A stretch of 64,000 nt of DNA from Hepsetus odoe (GCA_017165825.1 CM029370.1:18616190-18680189), one strand, 5' to 3'; positions 10,961-25,044 are shown, counted from the first letter of the stretch. Made by a program: numbers and translations. Notes: generated from the sequence alone by a model not told the origin.

Positions 10961-13900
10961 TTAAAACAAAAATTAATCAATACATTTCTAACCACTGCTG
11001 ACATTTACTTCATTTATAGACTGGCTAATTGAGAGAAAAACACTGATAAGCAGAAAAGTATTTTTAAATCATCATATAGAATAAACATCATAGAAATGAC
11101 CAGGATATATATTCCTTACAGAAGTGCTGGGCAACTTAGTGTTATTTAGCACCATCGATTTTGATTGCCTTTATGGACTGAGCCTGTAAAATCACTGGTT
11201 TTATATTATCTAAGCTAGATTTTAAGTTTAGCCAGCAATAGTTTAGCCTGCTGAAGCCTATTCATGCAGGATTTATAGGTCCTAATTTTTACCTCTGGAA
11301 CACAAATAAAAAGCATGTATTATTCATGTGGACTGATTTAGCAACACAATTCAGAAAGGCAGTGTGCAGATGTCTAACATCATTTAGAATTTTTACCACT
11401 CCATTCCTCAGGTTCCCTCCCGCATACATGGCAACACTTTTTGAATCAGCCACCACTACATGCAGTGATGTAGCCACATCCATTTACAAGATAGACACAT
11501 AATAATTGCAGATTAAATCTGCTTTTAAACATGTGAATGTGCGCTAGTACACTGTGGACATGTAGAATGTGTGTGAGGGACAGTGGAATCAGTGTGATAC
11601 ATTTTTACACACACCAATGGCTTTTAAACTCAATGAATAACCATGGGCTCTGTCATCAGATAGAGAAAGAACATAAAAGGATAATAAAAGTCATAGAGTC
11701 TTCAAAATGACTGTGCTTTATGACTGAATATGTAGAGGAATTTGCTCTTGAGCCTTTTCCATACATTCATTAATTATTCCTCATAGATGTTATTGAATTT
11801 GGCCAAGAACTGCAATGCACAGCCAATCTAATGTCAGAAGCCAGCATTGCTCTTCTAAGAGAAAAAACTGATTAAATACAACAAACCAGATAATTAAGGA
11901 TTTGTTACGATCCCCAGCTTTCAAGATGGAATTTGAAATGAGAATCCAATTTTCATTTTCACCCTCTGAATCTAGTATTTTTTCCATATTTCACCATTCA
12001 GATCTGATATTTCTTTCAATGTCTTGAAAGAATGGTCATGTAAGCGCTACATTAAAAAAAAAAAAAAAACAGGTAGTGGTGATACAACATGGTCAACAAC
12101 ACAAACAGCTCTGGCCCGCTCCTAGCCTGGTGCCGCAGGGATAATGGGAAAAGCAATCTTCTGAATCAATCAACTGGAACCACAACTGAGAAATCCAGCA
12201 CACTGAGAAACATGCACTTTTACTGCAAAAACAGAAAGAACAAATAAGATCTCTTAACACGGCAACATTCGAAAACAAGACAAAATCAACCACGAAACAT
12301 CTCGCATTTGATGAAATGATAAATGCAGAGCCTGCACACAGACACACACACACCAACACACACACATGCACAAGGTAACATATTTCAGTAAGGGGCACCA
12401 TAGCACCTAGTGAGGTAAAAGAAGTAGAGCATATGCACAAGAAAAAAAAAAAAAGCAGGACAATGTAGCTCCAGAGGGCAAATGGCAACATGAATGATTC
12501 AGTAGAGGTGGTAAGCCAGTAAAGAGTTTTCTCAGCTCATTCCACTTCACTTTATTCCTAATGGAGGTCTGTCTGAACATTCACCAAGGCCTGTAGTTTC
12601 TTGCTACTAAATGCCCCATTATGGCCTGGATGCCTCTTAGAGGCAGATATTAGTTTCCTGTGAAGGAACACACGCAGCACCTTTATAAGCAGACTGGTTA
12701 TATGCACAATGCACAATGTATGTGTAGACGTTATTTGAAAAATTTCGGATCAAATATCTGCATGAGGTAGATTTGCATTTTTCATTTATATGTATGAATG
12801 TCAGGACTGGGAAATAAACTTGTAAAAATAAATCATTCTTGGTTAGCAGACCAATTTAAAGATGCAGTCCCACAGAACAGTCAGCCTATTTTTAGTTCAG
12901 CATTTCCTCTTGAATGCTTTTTCCACTTTCTGCAAACCATGTTAACCTTTTCACTATTGTAGTGGAAAGAAACAGCTGGATCACAGTGAATGTTTAATCT
13001 TAGGATCATATAAAGCATAGCAACTGTCAGCATCTGAGGCCTTCCGCAAATACACATATGCATCATACGTCTTGTATGGTGTATTTAAGATTTCATTTCA
13101 TGCACACAATTCTTTTTTTTTTTTTCAGATCGGTCAGTTCATAGTTTGTATTGAAAAAACACTTAAAACCTTTTACTTTTCTAATATTTTACAACAACAA
13201 CATCAACAATGATGATAACAACAACAACAAAAACAACAATAATAATAATTACAACAACAAACAACTCTTGCAGTTTTTCACACAAGATAAAGTAAGAATA
13301 AAATGTAAATAAACACATGAAATGCTTAAGGGTCAAATGTATACATTTTAAAAGGAACTTTTTGAGGAAAGGTCTACATCTCAGTGAGATCTATTTTTGT
13401 GAAATGTATTGTAATCAGGACTTTATCCATACGTCGCCTCCTCTTGTGTTCTGGGTTGCAGTTTGCCGTGACATCACTGGGCCATGGCATTAAATGCAAT
13501 GTTTTAACTTTGTTTTTTTTTTTGTTTTTGTTTTTTTTATGTTAAAATTGACATTTTCTGTCAGATATTTTACTTGTGGTTCAGACATTTCCAGTGCAGT
13601 TAATCAGAAAATTATAACCAACCCCAATGAAGCCACAATCAGCCATATGTGGAGGAGGATGAAATGCCGGGTGCGTCTGTGTGAGGAAAGAGTTCCAGCT
13701 ACTGCAGAAACAAACTACAATTCTATATTGTTTACCAAACTGAGATGCAAAAAAACAGGAACAAAAAGTATGAATTAAACACTAATGTAGGGAAGTCTAG
13801 CTGGGTTCATTCAGAAAAGCTGTATAATAAGCTGACATAAATATGGGCTGCTTTTAAAAGATTAGCTATAACAACTCATGACACAGCTGCCAGTTCACTG

Positions 13901-14581
13901 GTCCCATTAATCGCCGTGTAGTAAAAGTGGAAGCTCTTTTATAGATTTTTGTATAGTGATTACTTTACATCAGTGTACGGCTGTTATAAGTGGGTAAATC
14001 AAATTTTATCCTTTATAAAAACAGCTGAAACACATGCTTCAGCATTCTTATCAGATTTACAGGGTTTCCTTACTCGGAGGAATCCACAGGCAGAGTAAGA
14101 TGACACATCAATCACACTCAACTCAAGAGAAAGAAAAATGATATGTTCAGAAATGTTCTATGGGCTATGATGTTCGTGATGGACAGTGTGACAGCTCCCC
14201 TGTCCTGTCTCACACCAGGGGGAGTGGAGATTATGAGAAAAGACCAATTTTCAAAGAAATCCATTTTTCTTCATTTTTTTGAACAAAAACTCATTTTGTG
14301 TTTCTGCTCTATCACGTTTTCCGTTACTTGCAACTTTTTTTTCAGCCCTACTATAATCTTCAAAATACAATACAAAAATACAAAATACTGATGACACCTG
14401 CAAGATGTTAATATGGTTCTTTTTAGAAATGTGATGATGCTAAAGTTAGTCATTTATTCAACATGTATTCAATCTCTTACCTCTTATCTCTTAACAACAT
14501 GCCAAAATATTAGAAAAGATTTTCCAGTTTTTTTTTTAATTAAAGGAATAAGAATAAGAAAAAGAGTAATAATAATAATAA

Positions 14582-14612
<31 letters not shown>

Positions 14613-15630
14613 AAGAAGAAGAAATTTTCTGTATTGAATATATGGAATGTGGAACATATGGAATCATATGGAAACTAAATGGCTGGTTAGATTTAAATTA
14701 ATTGCTTATTTTATTTTTTATTATTTCTTATTTCACTTTTTTTTGTCAATTGATATATTATGTATTGAATATGTGATATCCACCTAGCTTTCAATTTGCA
14801 TTCTTTTCATGCCTAGTTTGCTTCTTTTAACAAGGCACACACAGGAAAACCAATCATAATAGGTCATTTACAGAGAGTATAAGGGCCTTGATGAGCTCAA
14901 ATATATAAAGAGAGGGTTTATATATAGAAATTAATGACTGGATGTTTTTATTTTTGGTATAGACCCTTACAAACATCATTAGTGAACCTCAAAGGAAAGA
15001 AGATAAAAGATTATAGGCTAAGGTCCCTTTAAGATTGAAGAATTATAGTATTTGCAAATGACTTCAGAATTTGACCTGTCAATTAAATGAAGTGTATTTT
15101 TCCTGGGTAAAGTCAAACGCTGTGCAAGTTTTCGAAGTTCTGCTATTTTCCAAAGGAGTTAAGATTTCATTGTAATTAAGGAAAATTCTGTGCACCTGAG
15201 GTGTCTCCTATGTTCGAGCTCACAGAACAGGAACAGCAGGGTGACACAAAGTCAGGCTGAGGTGAATAAAATGAAAGCACCGTGACTCACATCTTGCAGA
15301 ACTTTATAACAGACTTTCATCAAAGTAATTTTCTTTGGGTTCTATTGTATTTTATAAAGAAAAATAGGAAATGCTTCTGTTTTTGGTTCTTGCAGTTAAT
15401 AGCACCAATAAATCTTTCATGATTTCCCATTTACTGATGTTTAAGGACATCAATAATCATTACAGAAATTGTTCCAACTCCTTTAATCTTTCATTAATCC
15501 CACATGGGGGGACATGGATAAGAATTAAGTCTTAATCTAGTCTCGAGTCCCTCTTAATCTAGTCTCGAGTCCCTAGTCTCGATCTGCCCTTCCTTTTTCA
15601 TGATACTTTTCTTCTGTTTTCAATAGCAGC
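10961..15630. other. Intron 10, no gene; simple repeats
   Basis: Intronic sequence with CA-rich stretches near 12340-12370, an AAC/AAT-rich stretch near 13190-13262 and homopolymer runs. No exon motif seen on either strand. Confidence 0.45.
14566..14624. repeat. AAT/GAA compound microsatellite
   Basis: An AAT run (14566-14583) passes directly into about 13 GAA units up to 14624. Purine-rich GAA tracts can form triplex DNA and are often length-variable. Confidence 0.95.
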
Positions 15631-15642
15631 AGCTGTAAACTT

Positions 15643-15866
15643 CCATCCATTTTCTGCCACTTGTCCCAAACGGGGTCGCGGGGGGGTGCTGGTGTCCAAC
15701 CCAGCAGGGGACGCACCCTGGACAGGTCGCCAGCCCATCGCAGGGACGGGGACGGGGACGGCACCTTGCTCAAGGGTATCTCAGGGCAACCCATTGGAAA
15801 GGGGTTCGAACCCTGATTCTCCAATCACGAGGCCAACGCCCTAACCACTAGGCCAGCGCTGCCCCT
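15643..15866 (-). repeat. tRNA-derived SINE, Rex3-tailed type, with 12-bp TSD
   Basis: Same SINE type as at 10699: tRNA-like head next to 15866, box B GGGTTCGAACCCC-like, CGACCTGTCCAGGGTGCGTC in the body, and a tail with GGACAAGTGGCAGAAAATGG ATGG. The duplication AGCTGTAAACTT lies at 15631-15642 and 15867-15878. Confidence 0.88.
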
Positions 15867-15965
15867 AGCTGTAAACTTGCTACTGTAAATAGACTTCTTC
15901 AGCCCCAGCACATTCTCTTTCAGGTTCTCACTTAATTTCTTCACTTTTTTCAAAGCAAAATTGAC

Positions 15966-16285
15966 TTGATATATGATCTTTTCTCTTGGTACTCCTCCAC
16001 CATCCTGCAACATTCTCCTTCATTTAGTGTTGCTGCCCTCAAACTCTGGAATTCCCAACTAATGTCCTCTCTGTCTCTCTTTAAAACTCAGTTGAAAACC
16101 TATCTCTTCAGTCTATGCTATTCCACTTCTCCTTTCTCGTTCTCTTCTTCTATTTTGTCTTTCCTGCCTAGTGTCTAACAATACTGCTGTTCATTTCACT
16201 CTTTATGTTTACTTCATCAGTGTTGTCTTATTATTGTAAAGTGACCTTGGGTTTGAGAAAAGTATTATAAAATAAAACTTTTTAT
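15966..16285 (+). mobile_element. 5'-truncated LINE 3' end (Rex1/L2-like)
   Basis: A 70-residue frame (15966-16178) contains FSVAALKLWNSQ and LFKTQLKTYLFSL, the typical end of the ORF2 protein of Rex1/CR1/L2-type fish LINEs. It is followed by a tail with TGTAAAGTGACCTTGGGTTT and an AT-rich end. Only the 3' end survives. Confidence 0.65.
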
Positions 16286-16343
16286 TTCTATGTTTCTAAA
16301 AAAACATGTAACTCCTGAAAAGAAAAAAAAATGGATTGATTAA

Positions 16344-16578
16344 TGTCAGGGTGAGGTGGGGTTGATCGGCCATAAATGCAGAGCTGGGAGTCTGCAACTT
16401 AAGTTTATTCTCCATAACTTTAATGTGTTATCACAAATGCTGAACTCAAAAGTGCTACAAACAGTCACTCTGCTCTGACTCATGTGCTCTTTAAACCCTT
16501 CAGCCAATGAGGCTCACCTGACATTTTAATGAGGTGCAAGGTGCGCCCAGTCAGAGCAGAGTGCCAGCAAAACTGACA
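16344..16578 (-). mobile_element. Solo LTR with 5-bp TSD
   Basis: A 235-bp block bounded by TGTCAG...CTGACA, flanked by ATTAA at 16339-16343 and 16579-16583. On the minus strand it shares with the LTR element at 24745 a TTTAAA-type promoter box, a 15-bp inverted repeat around it (16466-16480 and 16549-16563), a poly(A) signal AATAAA and a similar right end. No second LTR or internal region is near, so it is a recombined solo LTR. Confidence 0.8.
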
Positions 16579-16583
16579 ATTAA

Positions 16584-19500
16584 CAAAACTTATAATCTTA
16601 CCTTGTGATTTATAATACAGCAAATGATAAAACAAGGCATGATTTTTGGACAGAGGCAAATCATAAAAACAATATGACAGTTTACTCAGTGAACTAACAC
16701 TAAACAGTGCATAATGAAAACCAGAAGTACCACAGAACTGAGAATATTACTCCTTAAAATGTCTTTTTTAGTGATTGATTTTAAACTTTTACACTGAACC
16801 CATGGTCCTGATATTTTCTTAAGTCCTACTGTAGTAGGTGAAAACATGCACTCTCAAAAATAAAGCTACAAAGAGAAAAATCTTAGGAGCTTTGACACAA
16901 AACAACCACTTGGTTCCCTAAAGAACCCTTCAATGCAGCAGCAACTTTTTTTCTCTAAAGCTCCCTTTGTGTAGTAAAAAGCTCCATGGTGTACAAGGTC
17001 TGTATCAGATTTCTTAGAACCAAGTCAAGAACTGTTTATTACTCTGCCTCTAGCAAGGGGAAGGCTAGCTTGTGTGTGAAGTCAATAATCTTGTCGAACT
17101 CCTGCTAAAACAACATTACTGAACAGCTCAGTGCTCTTGTAGAAGAAACTGCCTGTTCCATTACCTGAGTTAAAATGTATCTACATTAGCTAGCAAGAGT
17201 CAGGACAATTATTTTTGGCTGGCAGTCCACAAGAACAAGACTGACAGGAAGAAAACAGCTATATAAAACTTGGATATGGCCATTTCCAATAAAGCGATTC
17301 TCAGATTCTCAGAAAAACTTATTTCAGGTATAGTACTGCTTCAGGTATAGTGAATGCGTTCTTTACTTAAGCAGAAATACAGAAACTTGTGTAAAAAACA
17401 GATCTGGTAAAAGTAGAAGTAATGATTCAACTTATCATCATTATTGTGCACTATTTGTACTAATGGGTAAACCAAGGAATCTGTTTTTGTCCCTTTATAT
17501 TGAAATCAGTCTTGATGCTGAATTAATAAATACTCAAATGAAGTAACCACCAATGAATTCTAGTTCACTGTGAGGCTTGGGGGTTGCAGGGATGGAACAC
17601 AAGCGCAATGTAGAGAACAGAGTTTTAATGAGGCAAACCAAAATCAGTGTTGAAAACAGGAAAAGGCAAAATGAGAAGGAAACAGGGCAATCAGAAGCCC
17701 AATATCGAGCCCAAAAACCAAAAAATGTCAAAATAATGAGCACAATACAGACGGGTCTATGACTTGGCAGGACCTCAAGAGAAATTGCAAAGTTCTGATT
17801 CTTAGTTGTTGGTATTAAACATAGTCTTTGATGAGTCCAGCTGTGTATCAGGTGCAGGGGACAGATGCCAGAGAACACTGTACTGTAGCTGCAAACTACA
17901 TCCTACAGAATGTGTTATATTAACTACTTAGTAGGTAATATTGAACTAATGACAAAGTGACAAAGAAATTGGTGGAACTAAATAGCACTAAATTGTTTCT
18001 GTGTGAAGTACTATTGTAGAGCAGTAAAATGAAAAAGTTTTGTTGTCCACCAGTGGGTGAAGTTAGACGAGTTTGTTTCAAGAAGTGTATGAATTTCAGG
18101 TGTACACTTTCAAATCAAAATGTGAACACTGAAGATAAATAAATAATAAATAAATAATTCAAACTCAGAACAACCCGACAGTTTAACAGCTGTTAATCTG
18201 TCAACATTGAATCTAAATTAGCTATTGTCAGTCTTGGCAAGTGAAATCTATTTCTCTGTTTTTCATTTGAGTCCTCTTCTTCGGATTTTGGATCAGAGAT
18301 ATAAAACATTATGAAAGTTTTAAACCCTTTCAGTCTGATCGATTCTTGAGAGCATGGAACAAACCTAAATATAACGCATCAGATAGGTCTGGAAAGTAAG
18401 AGTTGGATGAAGGAGAGAAGAAAAGATATATGAAAGCTGAAAATGAGGTGTGCCTCCCATCTCCACTATCAGCAAAATCCAAGAGTATTTGATTAATGAA
18501 ATTTGGCAGCAATTTATCTTTTCCTCGCCTGTCCCTCGGCCCTCTCTCACCCCCGCCCACAACCCCTTGCAGCGGCTTAAGCTGAGTGAGGTTTGCCGAA
18601 CTGCCAGATTCATACTCTGTTCTCATGCTGTGGCATCGGTGGCTCAGCTAGACCTCCATTCAGAACCTCCCACTGCCTTGTGAGCCAATCATCAGATTAG
18701 CGCCCATGGCTAGCGATCACACAGAGATCTATTATAGTCTCAATCACATTCGCAGATCCATTCTTCCACATTTAAGGCCTCTACTGTAGAGGTCGTCCCA
18801 CTGGTTAGAGACAGAATTTCCCTGCCTCCGAGCCAGCCAAAGTGCCTCAGTGGAGATGATGCCATTTAAACTGACATAAATTACAGCACAATGGTTAGGG
18901 ATCAATGCCTAGCTTGGACTTTTGTGAACAAGCCAAAATTCTGGAGGCCTCAGTCTATTTCTACCCTATTGGACTGTCTGAGACTCTGATTTTCTTAGTA
19001 AATTTAAAAGGAAGTCTCTGGAAAAGAGATTTTAGCTAATTAGTTCAAATCAGGATAACTGTTGTTAAATGCATTAAAACCACTACTTGAGTGTACTCCA
19101 AATGTTTCTCAGATTTCTACCCTTTAAGCCTGATTTAAAATTTTACTTAAGTATACTGTGGCTTATGCATTGCACTGAGCCTAAGTGGCTTACAATGGCA
19201 TGAGCAAAGATAGAAAAATTTGAAACTGCAGTTCCCAGATCCAACCCTCCTAGAATGTCAATTGAATGTTAGAGGTGTTCAGTTGTTTATTAAATAGGTT
19301 ATTAAATGTTATTACAGTTGTAGGGGTCAACGAAGATAAGCGGCATATGACTGATCCTAAAATCAGTCCTTGCACTATTTGTATCACTCTGACACTGAAT
19401 GGCACTCAGTGTTTAAATATTTTAAAATGCTGTTACGCATGCACTATGCAGTACAGCAAAGAACACTTTTGTTCAAAAATCTTACAATGCAAAATCTTTC

Positions 19501-20886
19501 ATTTTTATTTATGCTGCTCAGTTGTTTACTGTCAGAAAGTAAACATTGTAGAGCTGAATACATTGCTTTATGTTCTTCTTCTGCACTGTGTTCTGCTCAC
19601 AAGAAAACCTGACATCTGGAAGTTTAACTATAAACTCAGCACACAATTTACTTTGATAGACGATTTAGGGATCATGGTTTAATACACTCATTTATATTCA
19701 TCAAAGTAAAAATGAATAAAACAGGGATCTGTTTTATTTGTATCTGCTTATGTACATTTACATAAAAGTTTTAAAACTTTTTTTTTCATTCTGCAAACTT
19801 TGCAAAAATACGCCTAGTCCGTGGTTCAAGTTGACAATTCAATATTTTGACAATATTTAGCATGAATTTTGCATGAAGAAAAAAGTAGTCTGGACTAACG
19901 TGGCACAATTTACGTGCAAGACTGGAGCTGAAAGGCAGTGGCAGGATGATATATAAAATGCTGGACAGGGATGTTGATAAGCACTGGTGGACCACTAAAC
20001 GGCACATACCTTACACAACAGCTTAACCTGTCTGCCCTCCAATATGCAGCCTACCTAACCTTTTCTCAGACAAGGCAAAAATAAACTCTTTTACTGAACA
20101 TATGGAAAGTGCCTGCAGCGCTTCTGTTCATTAATCAGCAGCGAGAATAGCTCCAAACTATCTAGAGGGGGACACAGAAAATCAGAAACCAGAAATCAGA
20201 AAACCTAATCATCCTTAATTGATGTGGGACAGAAACATTTTTCCTTCTTATTCAGCTTAACATAAATTTGAGCTTATTCAAGTTTCAAAGGTCTCTGGAA
20301 CAGCACCATTTCTAGAATGCTTCAGAATGTGTTATGGTAGTTATATGTTCTGTAGTTATGTTTTCACTGTAGTCTCCAATCTTTTCACCAGTCACTTCAA
20401 GATTAATAATAATAATCCTTTATTTATAATCCCATGAATGGGAAATTCGTCCTCTGCATTTCACCCATACACACACGTGCAGCAGTGGGCAGCTATTAAT
20501 GGGTGACACGAAGAAAAACTGAGGATACTTAACATAAACTTGTAAAATAAAGGACTACATTTTAGGCTGTGTATGATATCATGCCAGTCTATGAAAAACA
20601 ATGATGGTCTATTAAAAAGCTATTTTCATTTTTCGTAAACCAAAGTTGAATTTTATTCAATACCATATTTGCATATGTCTTTCTTTAATCATAATTCATT
20701 TTAATTATATATTTAAAATTAATTATAAATCCATCATCTGTGCTTACATCAATTCATCCTTCTATCCATCCATCCACCCATCTGCCCATTTTTCAGACCT
20801 TCCATATGTTTAGAACTGTTTATTGCTGAGATTGAACTAAGAAAACTAAGATTGAGACTAGGTGGAAGAACCAGCTTTGGACTGGG
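16584..20886. other. Intron 10, no gene seen
   Basis: Intronic sequence. Segments near 16850-17000 and 17570-17870 look like older dispersed repeats but have no ends I can define. No exon motif seen. Confidence 0.4.
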
Positions 20887-21113
20887 CCAACTCCCTAACC
20901 ACTAGGCCACTGCTGCCCAAACTGGACCTCTGCATTTAACCCATGCACACAAACACACACCGTGCAGCAGGGGGCAGCTATGAAAGCACCCGGGGAGCAG
21001 TAACAGGGAAGGTACCTTGCTCAAGGGTACCTCGGGGCAACCTACTGGTAAGGGGTTTGAACCCACGATCTACCAATCCTGTGGCCAACTCCCTAACCAC
21101 TAGGCCACCACTG
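20887..21113 (-). repeat. Two adjoining SINE copies, truncated
   Basis: At 20887-20918 there is only the tRNA-like head (CCTAACCACTAGGCCACTGC on the plus strand). Next to it, 20919-21113 holds a second copy of the same type with box A and box B near 21113 and the body with GCAGCAGGGGGCAGCTATGA. Either one SINE inserted next to another or a partial duplication occurred. Confidence 0.75.
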
Positions 21114-22196
21114 CCTTTTAGTTCATTAAAATGACTTTCTGGTCGTCGCTATTTGCTTTTTCTTTTTTTTATTTTATTTGTTTATTTTATTCATTAATGA
21201 ATTCTTACGTTGAGATGCTTCCTCGGGTCCTACATTTGTACAGACACTGCATATAACAGAGGCTTTGCCCTCTGGAAATCCAAGACAATGTGAGAGGGAA
21301 AAAGTGGGTCATCTCTCTTCTGCCCAATTTATTATTTACCAAACAGAAATGGAGAAAATGTGTTTGCTGGATTCAGCAAAACGGCTGAACAATACCTTTC
21401 ACTCACAGGATAATGAGTATAGCTCACCTTTCCCGTCCAATAGACTTTAGGTAGGTATGCATGTATATAATTACAAAAAGAAGGACGGAAAATTTCCCAT
21501 ACTTCTTATATGCCAAATGTTCTGCACTCTTATGGCTTGCAACATCTACCAGTATCAGCTTTTAGGCCCAAACCCTTTAGGTTTCAATGTATTCTCAGTT
21601 AGGCAGACTACAAATTCACAAATTACTGCACCCCATTCATCAGGCCCGTGTACATGCTTTTTAAGCTGGGACAGATGACATGACAAACATCACTATTCCC
21701 TTCTTTTTTCTCTTTTGCAGATGTGCTTGTTTCTACAATGCTAAGTCTTTTCTTTGCTGCTGAAAGAGCAATCCTCATCCTTCTCACTCGGCGTAATGAC
21801 CAGAATGATGAAGTTGCTTTGTTCAGCTTAATGGTGAGGAAGTGGCCAGCTTCCAGCAGAGGTCTTGTAAATCTAGCAAGAGATGCCCAGTAGGTGGGGA
21901 GAAGAGAGAGTAGATTCTGCTTCTTCTTCACATTTGCAAAACCAATAAATCTTAAAGCCAAAGAAGGAAAAGAAAAGCTGAATTTTTCTCTTACAAATAA
22001 GCTACTAATCTGAATGAAGCAATGATACAAATATTTATTTCCTCCTGCAGTTAGCAAATATTTAGTCATGGCAGGAATCCACTGTTTTATGCTTTTAAAA
22101 TGCAAGAGAACAATCATTTTTATTAAAAGAGACTTACCCCAGTGTGAAAGTTACATATATATGTGTAAGTATACAATACATATATATGTGTATGTA

Positions 22197-22227
<31 letters not shown>

Positions 22228-24739
22228 TTCACCCCCCCAATATTCAATGATTCTCAAAGGTTTCTGATTGTAAATCAAAAGAGGCTATAGTGCAACCAGA
22301 AACTGTGCACCATCATCCAAAATAATCATCATAAATCATAAGTCATTATTAAATTACCTAAGTTCTAATTAAACTTAATAAATTACCATTGTTATTACTA
22401 CTGGTGCTAATATTAGGATGTACTGCCTGTGGTTTGTCCAAGGGGCATTGCTGCACCCTAGCTGAAGCCTGAAGATACAATCAGTAGCAAACTGTTTCTC
22501 ATTTTCATTACTTCATTACTAAAAAGTGGAAAAAAAGAAAGTTATATGAGGCTTACATAGGCTGCATCACTGTTGACTGTGATTGTTTTTGAAAAATAAT
22601 ATATATTTTTTGTTAATAAATGGAGAGCAGCAAAAAAACAAATGATGGCAGAAGCCAGATGAGAGAATAGTATGGAAAACTCAAACTATATAGGTTTATA
22701 TTGTTTAATGCAGCACAAGCACACATCACATTTACAAAATAATGAATATCATGTCACAGACTGCTGGGAGCCGCCAGTTCTTACCACTGCAGTAACACTG
22801 ACATGGTTATGGCATGTCACTATATCAGCATAGCAGTATGTCGGAAGATTCTTTAATGCTATGAACACTTGACAAAACTGACATGTTTAACTAATTTAAA
22901 GCTCAACTTTTTCATGAACATTTTTTCAATCCTAATATTAGGCTTAATTACAATTATTATGGGACAACTATATGTTTTATGGGAACTTGTTTTTTCCCAA
23001 GCAGTGATGCTTTGGTGGTCTTTTTATTGTCTTTGATATAGAAAGTAGCTAAAATTTTTTGCATGAGGTAAGCTACAACCTATAATTGCTATTCTATAAA
23101 GTTCACCTAAAGTACTGTGCAAGTCTTTTGCCACCCCTCATTTTTTCCTTTTTTTCCTCCAAAGATGTTTTTTTTTTTCATTTATTATTGAGGAATAGTT
23201 GTTCAGGTTACCTGTTGGACATTGAAATGTTGTGTCTCTCATTTTCAGACCAGTCCCTGAACCTGACCAGTTTCAGAGAATTGTTTAATATTTATACCAC
23301 ACAGTGATCAATGTATGAATCACTGGAAAAGCAGAAGAAACGTAGATGTAGATGATTACAGATGATCAGGCCAGTGATTATTTACTGGTGATGCTGAATG
23401 GTGAGTGGTTGGAACCAATTTATGTAGGCACCTTGTATCTTTAGGCACTTAAAACATTTCTTTCTATTTCTTTAATGTATTCTACTCACAATGGCAAAAA
23501 TAAAATAGGCTGACAGGTATAAAATTGTAGCATCGCATTAAAAAGGTGATTCCTTGGCAAAATATCAAGAAAAAAGGTCTTTGCACAGTTTCATATATGC
23601 GGTGCTCAAGACAAAATTGCAAGTCTGGCAAGGTACCGGGAAGGTGATAAACCTACCTAGGTGATATTTTATAAACTGGAATCTCACTGTGTTACACAGA
23701 GGGGAACATGCGAGAACAATTTGAATGATGCTCAAAACAACCCTTGGACCTGGAGGCACAAAGAAAGTCCTCAGTCAAGAGCTGATTACCTTGAGTCACT
23801 TGAGCCCCAGCAAAAGTTCAACTCTGCTGCACTAATGGCCAAAGGCTGAGGCTCCAGTGCTCTTTCAGAGCTAACCTTTTATTTCAGAGGCATTTCACTG
23901 GGCTTTCACTGAGCCTCTTTCTCACAGCGAGGATACCACGAGGAGCCAATGCAGAGGGAACAGGAAGCCATTGACCAGGGCAGATAGAGCATAGTGAGAG
24001 GTTTGTGAGTGACAGCTTGAAGATAAAAGGTGCTCAGGGAGAATGAGGAGGTATCTGCGACAGAGAAAGGTTGATGGGTATTATGTGTGCTTGCATGGGA
24101 CTATATTCATGCAGAGAGACAAATGCAAGACACCTGACAGAATGTCTCACTGGTTTCAGAATTTTGTCCAAACTGGTGCTGGTGTGTAAAGGGTGACTGC
24201 ACTCTACACCCATGTGTTTTGCAGTATGAGTAGATGTAGGGGGGCCTGACCATTTGCTTGGTTTGTTTGCAAAGAAAGACAGCGTGTTTGTGTGTTGCCG
24301 TCTGTGTGTGAGCGCCTTCCTGCTGGCATGACTCATCCTTTATTCAGGGTGTGCTCTGCAGGGGGCATTGCTTCAGCTCATCAGCACAGCCACCCAGCTG
24401 CTTGAACACAGAGGGAGGTAAGCTGTCTGTGTCACTCTGGCATAGAGGAAACCAACATCCAGCCCTAAAAGCTCCCTCATCTCTGTCAATCCCACTGGTG
24501 TTGCAGGACTGCTAAAACATTAGGCAGTGATGCAATACATTTAGGGGTGGGGATATACAAACAAGAGAACAATTTGTCCAGGTACCAGCCAATCAAATTG
24601 TGGAAAAGTGGAACGTGCTATAACAAGATACATGTTAAAATGCATTGAGAGTGGTATAAAGTCATATAAACAATGTTTAGAAAACATTCAGCAAGAGATA
24701 AATACATTGTTAAAAAAAAGGAAATGTGCCTAATGTCAT
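21114..24739. other. Intron 10, no gene; AT microsatellite
   Basis: Holds a TA-rich microsatellite (about 22141-22220) followed by poly-T and poly-C. At 23113-23135 there is a single Tc1-like end (AGTACTGTGCAAGTC) with no partner recognised. Nothing else supportable. Confidence 0.45.
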
Positions 24740-24744
24740 CTTCC

Positions 24745-24935
24745 TGTCACAGATGAGGTGTTTCTGTCACGTATGAGGTGTTTGTCACATGAGGTGTTTT
24801 GGGTATGCTAGAGGGCGCTCTGTTCTGACTGAGCACACCTGAGCTCATGAAGGCACAGGTGTGCATCGTTGGGGCTGACTATTTAAGCCCCAATGAGTCA
24901 GAACAGAGCGCGGCTCATTAGTTAGGCTAAGCCTA
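24745..24935 (+). repeat. 5' LTR, U3 part only
   Basis: Matches the right LTR from TGTCAC to GCTAAGCCTA, with about 36 extra bases near 24829-24865 that the right copy lacks. It contains three ATGAGGTGT-type units, the TATA-like TATTTAAG (24880-24887), and a perfect 16-bp inverted repeat around it (24815-24830 and 24896-24911). Similarity stops at 24935, about where transcription should start, so R and U5 are missing or replaced. Confidence 0.75.
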
Positions 24936-25044
24936 TGTGCAATGGTGGTATTTGGTTGTGGTTTTAAGTATTTAGTAACTTGGTGAACGGCTGAAGTGCG
25001 GTCGAGCAGAGAGGGCGGTACGGGCCGTTTTAAAGGTAACGTCA

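Noticed and set aside
12093..12491. 132-codon minus-strand frame rich in Cys, Phe and Val
   Set aside because: Driven by CA/GT-rich and poly-A sequence; apparent hydrophobic runs are an artefact of low complexity.
23113..23460. Second small Tc1-type element
   Set aside because: Only one end resembles a Tc1 terminus; no matching inverted end was found.
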